DNA from: an uncultured Clostridia bacterium | Lineage (GTDB): Bacteria; Bacillota; Clostridia; Christensenellales; Aristaeellaceae | Direction of reading: 5' to 3' | Assembly: GCA_946410395.1 (NCBI GenBank) | Contig: CAMKAE010000071.1 | Location: 1 to 9,809, forward strand | Length of the DNA stretch: 9,809 nucleotides | Shown here: piece after piece, positions 1-6,211 of the stretch | Position numbering within the stretch: position 1 is the stretch's first letter | How the letters are laid out: each line of letters opens with the position of its first letter | The notes under the pieces: model-generated | The model's input: only the letters and a program-made list of their open reading frames with translations | Told to the model about the DNA's origin: nothing | The model's database searches: none | Program-made: the position numbers and the translations under genes

Positions 1-1355
1 GCGTTGGACCCGTTCTGCACATAGTCGTCCGAGCCGGTGCGGGCCAGCACGTCGATCGCGTCCACCGTCTCCTCGTCCGCCAGATCGATGCTCTCCCACT
101 GCGCCACCATATGCTTGTTGATCTTCTCCCGCAGGTTGTAATGGCCCCAGTATTGCCCGTTGATGAACACCACGATGGGCCGGGCGTCCTGGTAGCAGAG
201 GTCCAGGTCCTCCGCCAGGGAGGAGAACACCACGTCCCGCAGGCGCTCGGAGAAGGCGTCGGAGTTGGTGGAGCGCAGGAGGATGGCCTTGTAGCGCGTG
301 TAATCCCGGTGCGGGAAGGGGTTGAAGTCGAAATACTCGGGCCCGAAGGCCTTCCGGGCGTGCAGGGCGATGGACTTCTGCGGGTTCTGGCGGGCGCTGT
401 GCCCCGAGGCCGTGAAGGTGCCCATCTGGTTGATGACGCAGGCGCCGTCCTCGTCGAAGTACTCGATGTTCACCGGGTACTCGTAGGGCTTGTCGTAGTT
501 CGGCACGCTGCCGGTGCCCTTGACCAGGGCGCCGTTTTTCTTCGAGAACATGTAGTCCGGGTCCGTGGTGAGGCTGACCACGGCCACGGGCAGGTCCTCG
601 CCGATGAAGTAGGTCGCGCTGACAGGCGCGGAGGGCACCGCGTCGCCGCGGAAGGCCGCCACGCGCAGGGGTGTGGTCTTCTTCAGCGTCAGCCCCTTCT
701 CCGGAAAGGCCTTCGACTTGGCCGTCGGGGTCGTGCCGTCGGTGGTATAGCGCAGGGTGTCACCGTCCTCCGCGTGGGCCAGAACCGTGACGCTGCCTGT
801 GTAAAAGCCGCCGGGCGTCCCGATCACCGGCGCGGCCGCCCGGCTCTGATACACGGTTTTCCCGTTCTTCTTTCCGGGCGTGCCGGCGGGGAAATACCCG
901 GGCTCCCCGCCCCCGGCCGGGATGCCCCAGCTGATGTTGCCGTACTGCGCCCCGAATGTCACGCTGTCCGCGGCGTTTCCGTCCGCGTCGAAGAGGCAGA
1001 CGTCGTCCCCGGAGGCGGAGAGCTTGAACGGCGCGTAAAACGTCGCGCCGCTGCCCGGCTTCAGGGACGCGTCCCCGGTGCAGTACACCAGCACATAGCC
1101 GTCCTTTTTCACCTTTGTGCCGGCGGGGAAGACGAACTTCCCCGGCTTTTTCGCGTTGTCCGTCAGCGACCAGCCGGAGAGGTCCACGCTCTTGCCGGAG
1201 GTGTTGTGCAGCTCTACCCAGTCATAGGCCTTCCCGCCCGTGTAGGTGCCGTTGGAGGCCATGACTTCGCTGATGACGACCGCGCCGTCGGCCAGCGCGG
1301 CCGCGCACAGCAGCGTCAGCAACGCCGTCAGCAGAATGAATATCGCTTTTCTCAT
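1..1355 (-). CDS. Secreted lamin-tail / chitobiase-like / CotH-kinase-domain protein (3' end outside window)
   Basis: The first 451 codons are open and the protein continues past the window edge. Residues 1-22 (MRKAIFILLTALLTLLCAAALA) form a signal peptide with a predicted cut after ALA, so it is exported; the Cys at 17 lacks a proper lipobox. Residues about 25-140 look like a lamin-tail domain (ISEVMASN, DWVELHN, VDLSGWSLTD). Residues about 174-247 look like a chitobiase/hexosaminidase C-terminal (CHB_HEX_C_1) module (LRYTTDGTTPT). From about 255 a CotH-like domain begins, with GHSARQNPQKS and INGQYWGHYNLREKIN. CotH-family proteins include spore-coat protein kinases; large secreted LTD-CotH proteins in gut Clostridia are mostly uncharacterised. 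The catalytic half may lie outside the window, so activity cannot be judged. The gene starts 17 bases after the upstream hydrolase stop, so the two are probably co-transcribed. Its ribosome site is weak (GAGG, 15 bases from ATG). Domain calls are firm; the substrate is unknown. Confidence 0.88.
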   Translation of the reverse strand, partial: MRKAIFILLTALLTLLCAAALADGAVVISEVMASNGTYTGGKAYDWVELHNTSGKSVDLSGWSLTDNAKKPGKFVFPAGTKVKKDGYVLVYCTGDASLKPGSGATFYAPFKLSASGDDVCLFDADGNAADSVTFGAQYGNISWGIPAGGGEPGYFPAGTPGKKNGKTVYQSRAAAPVIGTPGGFYTGSVTVLAHAEDGDTLRYTTDGTTPTAKSKAFPEKGLTLKKTTPLRVAAFRGDAVPSAPVSATYFIGEDLPVAVVSLTTDPDYMFSKKNGALVKGTGSVPNYDKPYEYPVNIEYFDEDGACVINQMGTFTASGHSARQNPQKSIALHARKAFGPEYFDFNPFPHRDYTRYKAILLRSTNSDAFSERLRDVVFSSLAEDLDLCYQDARPIVVFINGQYWGHYNLREKINKHMVAQWESIDLADEETVDAIDVLARTGSDDYVQNGSN

Positions 1356-1372
1356 GATGCCCGGTCCGATCC

Positions 1373-2425
1373 TCACATCACCGTTTTCAGGAACGCCGCC
1401 AGCTCCTCCGCCATCTCGGTCTGCTCGGGGATGCGGGGGTGGCCGTTGGTGCCGTCGCCGTTGCGGCGGAAGAGATACTGGTGGGCGTTGAAGCCCTCGG
1501 CCTTCAGCTCCGCCACGATCTCCGTGATGGCTTCGTCCCACTCCCGCTCGTGGCGGATCAGCGTGGTGATGAACACGAAGGGCGTCCTAGCGGGGTAGTG
1601 CGCCATCACGCCCCGCGCGATCTTCTTGTACTCGCTCTTCCACAGGGCCTTGTGCTCACCCTCGCACTTGAGGTCGTCCTGCTCGGTCAGGGCGTTGTGG
1701 TGATCGTTCTGCCCGAGCGCGAAGACCACGGCGTGCGGAATGAAGCGGGAGAAGTCCCACTTGGTGTATGCCCCGGCCTCCGGGAAGTAGCATAGCCGGT
1801 CCCAGGTCTCGTCCATGCCGATCTGGGCGGGATAGTGGAAATAGCCGGTGTGGGGCAGCACCGCGATGCCGCCCTGGGCCGTGAGGTGGCACTCGGCGTT
1901 CAGCAGGCGGGCCGTCTGCCAGCTGTAGGCCCACCAGGCGTTGTCATAGCTCGAATCGTTGGAGGACGGGTCCGTGCGGCCCACGTAATCGACAGCCTCC
2001 ACGCAGGCCCCGGCCGTGACGCTGTCGCCGTAGAACTCCAGCCGCGTCTTCTCCTTTTCCGGGGGCTCGCAGAAGGCGCCGTCGGTGGTGAAGCCGTGCA
2101 GCACATAGCTGTTGGAGCAGTCCATCTGCTTGAACAGCATGACCTCGTGCACCTGATCCGGCTCCAGCCACTCGCCCAGCGGGAAGGTCATCTTTTTGCC
2201 GTTGTTCTCCTTGTTCAGCGGCACCCGGGACAGCCGTCCGTCCACGATCAGCCCCAGGCACACCGTGCCCCAGACCACGTTCGCGGTGATCTCGCAGGAG
2301 AGCGTCGTGCCGGTAAAGCGCACCGCGGCATAGGAGCCCGGCCAGTAGAAGTGCGCGCCGTCGGGTTGGTGGTCGATGCGGCCGGTGTAGCGGATCCGGT
2401 CAGATTGGGATGAGATCGCGGTCAT
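1373..2425 (-). CDS. Two-domain SGNH/GDSL hydrolase, CE2-like acetyl esterase
   Basis: This 350-residue protein has an N-terminal beta-rich region (about 10-125) followed by an SGNH hydrolase domain (about 128-350), the layout of carbohydrate esterase family 2 deacetylases. SGNH blocks are visible: GDS with nucleophile Ser135 (FYGDSVTAG), Gly185/186 (QGGIAV), GQND at 238-241, and His329 in NGHP. The residue two before the His is Asn327, where triad-type CE2 enzymes have Asp, so a Ser-His dyad is likely. Family members remove acetyl groups from xylan, mannan or glucan oligosaccharides; the substrate here is inferred. There is no signal peptide, so it probably acts in the cytoplasm on imported acetylated sugars. 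The start is well fixed: AGGAGG lies 8 bases upstream. It heads a two-gene unit with the secreted CotH-like protein, behind an AT-rich region with repeated operator-like boxes. An esterase with another acyl substrate remains possible. Confidence 0.87.
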   Translation of the reverse strand: MTAISSQSDRIRYTGRIDHQPDGAHFYWPGSYAAVRFTGTTLSCEITANVVWGTVCLGLIVDGRLSRVPLNKENNGKKMTFPLGEWLEPDQVHEVMLFKQMDCSNSYVLHGFTTDGAFCEPPEKEKTRLEFYGDSVTAGACVEAVDYVGRTDPSSNDSSYDNAWWAYSWQTARLLNAECHLTAQGGIAVLPHTGYFHYPAQIGMDETWDRLCYFPEAGAYTKWDFSRFIPHAVVFALGQNDHHNALTEQDDLKCEGEHKALWKSEYKKIARGVMAHYPARTPFVFITTLIRHEREWDEAITEIVAELKAEGFNAHQYLFRRNGDGTNGHPRIPEQTEMAEELAAFLKTVM

Positions 2426-2433
2426 GGGGGTAT

Positions 2434-2439
2434 CCTCCT
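2434..2439 (-). promoter_or_regulatory. Ribosome binding site of the SGNH hydrolase
   Basis: The minus strand reads AGGAGG followed by 8 bases and ATG at 2425. This perfect Shine-Dalgarno fixes the start and suggests efficient translation. A small 5-bp hairpin with a GAGA loop (minus strand, 2485-2472) lies further upstream in the presumed leader; it may be chance. Confidence 0.85.
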
Positions 2440-2527
2440 GTTCAATGATTCAAGTATCGTGTCAGCCTTGTCTTGTTCTCACAAGCCTACCGATTCATAT
2501 CTATTTTCAGAACCGGAGATTATGACA

Positions 2528-2568
2528 GCTTATCTGCATATAAATCGCCGAAATATATGCAGATAAGC
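2528..2568. repeat. Perfect 15-bp inverted repeat with 11-base spacer
   Basis: The arms are GCTTATCTGCATATA (2528-2542) and TATATGCAGATAAGC (2554-2568), exact reverse complements separated by 11 bases. The first 12 bases of the right arm recur at 2575-2586 as a direct repeat. The symmetry fits protein binding to DNA better than an RNA stem. Confidence 0.85.
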
Positions 2569-2586
2569 ATGGTTTATATGCAGATA
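2531..2586. promoter_or_regulatory. Triple operator-like array (TATnTGCAnATA boxes) upstream of the SGNH hydrolase
   Basis: Three 12-bp boxes are visible on the plus strand: TATCTGCATATA (2531-2542), TATATGCAGATA (2554-2565) and TATATGCAGATA (2575-2586). Each is near-palindromic around TGCA. Boxes 1 and 2 also form a longer perfect inverted repeat with 15-bp arms (2528-2542 and 2554-2568). Box centres are 23 and 21 bp apart, about two helical turns, so a bound regulator would sit on one face of the DNA. The array is in an AT-rich intergenic stretch, 106 bases or more upstream of the hydrolase start, and is the likely control region of the accessory two-gene unit. The stem has no U-tract, so it is not a terminator. 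The regulator is not identifiable from the window. Confidence 0.6.
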
Positions 2587-2614
2587 TACCGCAAAGAGTG
2601 TGCAAAAGCTACCC

Positions 2615-3268
2615 TCAGCCCCTGTTCTGCGAGGCCTTCCGCATCCCGTCCATCATCTCCCGCGGATGGATGCTGTGGAACAGCGCGGTGCCCACCACGG
2701 CCACGTCCAGGCCGTGGGCCAGCAGCAGGGGAACCGTGTCCGGGTCCAGACCGCCATCGGCCTCGATCAGGCCCGCGTAGCCCGCCGCCCGCAGGGCATC
2801 CAGCTTGGGCAGCATGTCCGCCATGAAGCTCTGGCCGCCGAAGCCCGGCTCCACGGTCATCACCAGCACCAGGTCGCACAGCGGCAGCAGATCCCGCACC
2901 TGCGACACCGGGGTGCCGGGACGCAGGGACAGGCCCGGCCTGCAGCCCAGGTCCCGGATGCTGTGCAGCAGCGTGTAGGGATCCCCGGGCACCTCCGCGT
3001 GGACGGTGATGCCATCCGCGCCGGCGTCGGCAAAGGCCTTCAGGTAGCAGCCCGGGTTGTCCATCATCAGGTGCACGTCCAGGGGCAGGTCCGGAAAGCG
3101 CCTGTGCAGCGACCGGACGGTCTGCGGGCTGAAGGACAGGTTCGGCACAAAGTGCGCGTCCATCACGTCCACATGGAGCCAGTCGCAGCCTGCGGCGCTC
3201 ATGCGGATGGTTTCCCGCTCCAGGTTCAGCGGGTCGGCGGCCAGAATCGACGGCGCAATCAGCAGCAT
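2615..3268 (-). CDS. rpe: Ribulose-phosphate 3-epimerase
   Basis: Rpe interconverts D-ribulose 5-phosphate and D-xylulose 5-phosphate in the non-oxidative pentose phosphate pathway, in the cytoplasm. The 217-residue length is normal for this TIM barrel. The metal ligands of the family are present: His32, Asp34 (HVDVMD), His66 (DVHLMM) and Asp171 (IEADGG), with Asp34 and Asp171 as the acid-base pair; Ser7 is in the usual APSILAAD start. The phosphate-binding stretches VEPGFGGQSF (139-148) and VVGTALF are also there. The start at 3268 was chosen over an ATG at 3304 because AAAGGGGGAG lies 6 bases upstream and MLLIAPSILAAD matches family N-termini. It lies downstream of rsgA as in Bacillus, but after a 172-bp gap that may carry its own control element. 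No clear terminator follows the stop codon. Confidence 0.96.
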   Translation of the reverse strand: MLLIAPSILAADPLNLERETIRMSAAGCDWLHVDVMDAHFVPNLSFSPQTVRSLHRRFPDLPLDVHLMMDNPGCYLKAFADAGADGITVHAEVPGDPYTLLHSIRDLGCRPGLSLRPGTPVSQVRDLLPLCDLVLVMTVEPGFGGQSFMADMLPKLDALRAAGYAGLIEADGGLDPDTVPLLLAHGLDVAVVGTALFHSIHPREMMDGMRKASQNRG

Positions 3269-3274
3269 CTCTCT

Positions 3275-3284
3275 CTCCCCCTTT
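3275..3284 (-). promoter_or_regulatory. Ribosome binding site of rpe, deciding the start
   Basis: The minus strand reads AAAGGGGGAG, 6 bases before the ATG at 3268. The in-frame ATG at 3304 has no comparable site and would add 12 residues not found in the family. Confidence 0.7.
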
Positions 3285-3333
3285 GGCGCTTCATGGCGGG
3301 TCATGCTGATCTCGGTTAAGAAGCTTATACAGC

Positions 3334-3426
3334 AGCAAACGGGTTTCGCGGTCTGCGGACCGCGCCCAGGGCTTTCCGATCGCCCTGGACCTTCGGGTGT
3401 GTACCGTTGCTTGACTTGTTCTTTTT
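3334..3426 (+). ncRNA. Candidate structured RNA or cis element between rsgA and rpe (strand uncertain)
   Basis: The gap 3269-3440 contains nested complementary segments. An outer helix pairs 3334-3342 with 3404-3411 (8 bp, one bulged A). Inside it lie a 7-bp hairpin 3347-3353/3358-3364 with a TGCG loop, a 7-bp hairpin 3366-3372/3382-3388 with a 9-base loop, and a 3-bp hairpin 3389-3391/3396-3398 with a TTCG loop. Both tetraloops are UNCG type, closed by C-G, only when read on the plus strand, and a T-rich run (3417-3426) follows. This favours a plus-strand RNA antisense to the operon. The same pairings would also form in an rpe mRNA leader on the minus strand. It matches no RNA family I recognise, and no promoter could be placed on either strand. 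Confidence 0.35.
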
Positions 3427-3440
3427 ACTTGAGATTCGGT

Positions 3441-4328
3441 TCAGTCATAGCGCGCCTCCCAGGTTTCCCGGACTTCCGCCAGCAGCTGGCGGTAGCGCGC
3501 TTGACGCACCGCGGGAACGACCCCCTCGCGGACCGCGGCGGTCACCGCGCAGCCGGGCTCCCGGTCGTGCAGGCAGGGTTCAAAGCGGCAGGTGCCCTCA
3601 TAGGGCGCGAACTCCGGATAGTACAGCCGGAGGCTCTCCGGCTCCATGCGGCCGGACAGGGCCAGCAGGCTGAAGCCCGCGGTGTCGAAAACCCGCAGGT
3701 CGCCCGCCACCAGCAGTTCCGCCCGCCGGGTGGTGTTTTTGCCCCGGGCGATCTTCCGGCTGATCTCCCCGGTCTCCAGGTCAATGCCGGTGAGGGCGCC
3801 GAGCAGGGTGGACTTCCCCACGCCGCTCTGGCCCGCCAGGCAGCAGACGCTGCCCCGCATGCGCTCGCGCAGAGCGTCGAGGCCCTCCCCCGTCAGGGCA
3901 CAGACCGGAAGGACCTCCGCCTCGGCCCCGGCGTATTCCTCCCGGAGGCGGTCCGCCAGGTCCGTCCCCTGATCGCACTTGGCCGCCACCAGCAGGGAAC
4001 GGATCCCCTGCCGCCGGCACTCCACCAGCAGCCGCTCCGCCAGCAGAAAGTCCGGCGCGGGCTCCGGGCAGAGCACGATCAGCATGGTCTCCACGTTGGC
4101 CACCGGCGGCCGGACAAAGGCAGAGGCGCGGGGCAGGATCTCCTCCACCCAGCCCTCCTCCTCGCCGGTGCCGGGCGTGAAGCGCACCCGGTCGCCCACC
4201 ATGGGCGTCAGGCCCTGGCGGCGGAACTTTTTCTTGCAGTGCAGCTCATACCGGCTGCCGTCCGGGGCCAGGGCGGTGTAAAAGCTGCCGATCCCCCGGA
4301 CCAGGATGCCCTCGCGCATGGCCGTCAT
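3441..4328 (-). CDS. rsgA: Ribosome small-subunit maturation GTPase RsgA
   Basis: RsgA (YjeQ; CpgA in B. subtilis) is a circularly permuted GTPase that binds the 30S subunit late in assembly. The 295-residue protein shows an N-terminal OB-fold region (about 5-70), then G motifs in permuted order: G4 AKCD (116-119), G5-like ALTGEGLD, G1 GQSGVGKST (166-174), G2 around TT199-200 and G3 DTAGF (215-219). A C-terminal zinc site follows: Cys247, Cys252, His254, Cys260. G4 is unusual because the canonical Asn of NKxD is Ala. The ATG overlaps the prkC stop as ATGA, with AGGAGGT 10 bases upstream, so translation is probably coupled. Its place after prkC fits the known phosphorylation of CpgA by PrkC in B. 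subtilis. An internal ATG three codons later is possible but has no better support. Confidence 0.97.
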   Translation of the reverse strand: MTAMREGILVRGIGSFYTALAPDGSRYELHCKKKFRRQGLTPMVGDRVRFTPGTGEEEGWVEEILPRASAFVRPPVANVETMLIVLCPEPAPDFLLAERLLVECRRQGIRSLLVAAKCDQGTDLADRLREEYAGAEAEVLPVCALTGEGLDALRERMRGSVCCLAGQSGVGKSTLLGALTGIDLETGEISRKIARGKNTTRRAELLVAGDLRVFDTAGFSLLALSGRMEPESLRLYYPEFAPYEGTCRFEPCLHDREPGCAVTAAVREGVVPAVRQARYRQLLAEVRETWEARYD

Positions 4329-6211
4329 TGCAGGGTGACCTCCTGCGTGTATTCCTCTCGCGGTTCTCCGTCGATATAGACCCGCATGACAAAGGTTCCG
4401 CCGATCCAGCTCTCCAGCGAGACGGTCTGCTCCCGGGGCATGTCCGCGGTGTAGCTGTTGTCCCAGACGCCGATCTCCATTCCCTCATAGAGCTCCAGCG
4501 TCACCCGCACCCGGATCTCGCCGTCGCTGTCGGGCAGCATCAGCTGCACGTTGGCACGCTTGCACAGGTCGGGCACGACGTAGATGTTCAGCGCGACCTC
4601 CGTGTCCTGCGCCACCTGGATGGCCGAGGGCGTGGTGTAGTTCACGGTGCCGTGGAGGCTCGTGTCCCCGGTCTCCGTGCGGACGATGTCGCCGTTGACC
4701 CGCAGCCCGGCGCCGCGAATCTCCTTGATGGCGGCATACACCGGCATGTTCTGGGTGTTGGGCACGGTGGTGACGCCGGTGGAGACGAACAGCGTGATCC
4801 GCCCGTCCTCCGGCATGGCGCTGCCGCCCGTGGGCTCCTGGGCATAGACGATGTCCTTGCCGTAGTCGGGGTTCATCTCAGTTTTCACAAAGGGCGTCAG
4901 GCCCACCTCGTTGCAGCGGTCCCGGGCCGCGGCCTGTTCCAGGCCTGTCAGGTAGGGCACCTTGGGCTGCGGGCCCTTCGAGACGGTCAGGGTCACCTCG
5001 GTGTCCCGCGTGATCTTCTCTCCCTCCGGCGAGGTCTGGCTGACGATCACGCCCTCGGGCACCAGGGGATCATAGGCTTCGATCCGCAGACAGCTGATCG
5101 CCTGCTCTCTGGCCGTTTTTTCCGCGTCCTCCCAGGTTCTGCCCACGAAGTTCGGGACCGTCACGGTGTTGTTCTGGCCGCCCAGCAGGCCGCTGAGCCA
5201 CAGCCAAGCCGTCACGCCGATGATCAGCAGCACCGCCGTGGTGGCCGTCCACCAGACCCAATTGATCTTTACGGTCTTCCGCCTGCCCGTCTGACCCTCG
5301 GTTTGGGTGACGGTTTCCTCGCGGGGCTTTTCCTCCCGGCGCTGCTGGCGGTAGGTCCGCGTCTCGAGCGGGTGATGCTGCATCACCTCGTTGCTGCCCT
5401 CCTGAGCCAGGCGCAGCTCCGAGGCCATTTCCCGGGCGCTCTGGTAGCGGTTCCCGGGCTTTTTGCTCATGGCCACCATGCACACATGGGCCACCATCGG
5501 GGAGACCTCCGGCGCCAGTTCGGTGATCGGCGTCGGGGTCGCGTGCAGATGCTGGTAAGCGATGGCCACCTGATTCTCCCCGTCGAAGGGCAGCCTGCCG
5601 GTAAGCATCTCATAGAGCACCACGCCCACGGAGTAGATGTCGGAGCGGATGTCGGTGCCCTGGCCGCTGGCCTGCTCGGGGCTGAAATAGTGCACGGAGC
5701 CCATGACGATGTCGCTCTGGGTCAGCGTCTGGGTGTTGGCGATGCGCGCGATGCCGAAGTCCGCCACCTTCACGATGCCGGTCTCGTCCACGAGGATGTT
5801 CTGGGGCTTGATGTCCCGGTGAATGATGCCGTTGTCGTGGGCGTGCTGCAGGGCGGAGAGGATCCGGATGGTGATCGAGATGGCGGTGTCCGGCGGAATC
5901 TTGCCGTTCTCCTGGATCAGCTGCTTCAGGGTCTTGCCCGGCACATACTCCATCACCAGATAGCGGCTCTCGCCGTCCATGCCCACGTCCAGCAGGTTGA
6001 CGATGTTGTGGTGGGTCATCTTCGAGGCCGCCTGCGCTTCCCGCTGGAAGCGGTTTACATACTCCATGTTCTGGGCCAGATCGGGCCGCAGCAGCTTGAC
6101 CGCCACGGAGTGACCGGTACGCAGGTCCAGGGCGCGGTAAACGATGGCCATGCCGCCCTGGCCGATCTGCTCCAGCAGCTGATAACGATCCGCGAGGATC
6201 CGGTTGCTCAT
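4325..6211 (-). CDS. prkC: PASTA-domain membrane Ser/Thr protein kinase (PrkC/StkP family)
   Basis: This 628-residue sensor kinase has a cytoplasmic Hanks-type kinase domain (about 10-270), a basic Thr-containing juxtamembrane segment, one transmembrane helix (about 318-344) and an extracellular part. Kinase residues are intact: Gly-rich loop GQGGMA (17-22), Lys39, Glu58, HRD 131-133 with Lys135 and Asn138, DFG 151-153, a Thr/Ser-rich activation loop (160-172) and SPE 177-179. Three PASTA repeats follow at about 348-412, 414-479 and 480-545, then an 80-residue beta-rich tail (547-628). PASTA domains of this family bind muropeptides or lipid II, linking cell-wall state to growth, division or spore germination. 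The start overlaps the phosphatase stop as ATGA, with GGAGGG 6 bases upstream. Kinase and phosphatase thus form an adjacent opposing pair. The third PASTA repeat is the most divergent. Confidence 0.97.
   Translation of the reverse strand: MSNRILADRYQLLEQIGQGGMAIVYRALDLRTGHSVAVKLLRPDLAQNMEYVNRFQREAQAASKMTHHNIVNLLDVGMDGESRYLVMEYVPGKTLKQLIQENGKIPPDTAISITIRILSALQHAHDNGIIHRDIKPQNILVDETGIVKVADFGIARIANTQTLTQSDIVMGSVHYFSPEQASGQGTDIRSDIYSVGVVLYEMLTGRLPFDGENQVAIAYQHLHATPTPITELAPEVSPMVAHVCMVAMSKKPGNRYQSAREMASELRLAQEGSNEVMQHHPLETRTYRQQRREEKPREETVTQTEGQTGRRKTVKINWVWWTATTAVLLIIGVTAWLWLSGLLGGQNNTVTVPNFVGRTWEDAEKTAREQAISCLRIEAYDPLVPEGVIVSQTSPEGEKITRDTEVTLTVSKGPQPKVPYLTGLEQAAARDRCNEVGLTPFVKTEMNPDYGKDIVYAQEPTGGSAMPEDGRITLFVSTGVTTVPNTQNMPVYAAIKEIRGAGLRVNGDIVRTETGDTSLHGTVNYTTPSAIQVAQDTEVALNIYVVPDLCKRANVQLMLPDSDGEIRVRVTLELYEGMEIGVWDNSYTADMPREQTVSLESWIGGTFVMRVYIDGEPREEYTQEVTLQ

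Noticed and set aside
111..1598. Plus-strand open frame of 495 codons
   Set aside because: It is antisense to the lamin-tail/CotH gene, whose minus-strand frame has a signal peptide and three domains. The plus-strand product shows only low-complexity shadow composition.
2519..2524. CATAAT (minus strand) as a sigma-A -10 box for the hydrolase
   Set aside because: The hexamer at the matching -35 distance is CGATTT, a poor match to TTGACA, so it is mentioned only as a weak possibility and not annotated as a promoter.
2528..2568. 15-bp inverted repeat read as an intrinsic terminator for rpe
   Set aside because: The stem is AT-rich, the loop is 11 bases, and no U-tract follows on the minus strand. 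The third direct copy of the box points to a protein-binding site.
3347..3388. Two 7-bp GC hairpins read as a terminator for rsgA
   Set aside because: On the minus strand the hairpins are followed by AAACCCGTTTGC, not a U-tract. The T-rich run is on the plus-strand side only.
3334..3411. Cloverleaf-like fold read as a tRNA
   Set aside because: There is no T-loop consensus (GGTTCRAAYCC), no proper anticodon arm and a 3-bp fourth stem, so it is not a tRNA.
3057..4379. Plus-strand open frame of 440 codons across rpe and rsgA
   Set aside because: It spans two real genes and the intergenic gap on the opposite strand and has no domain or ribosome site.
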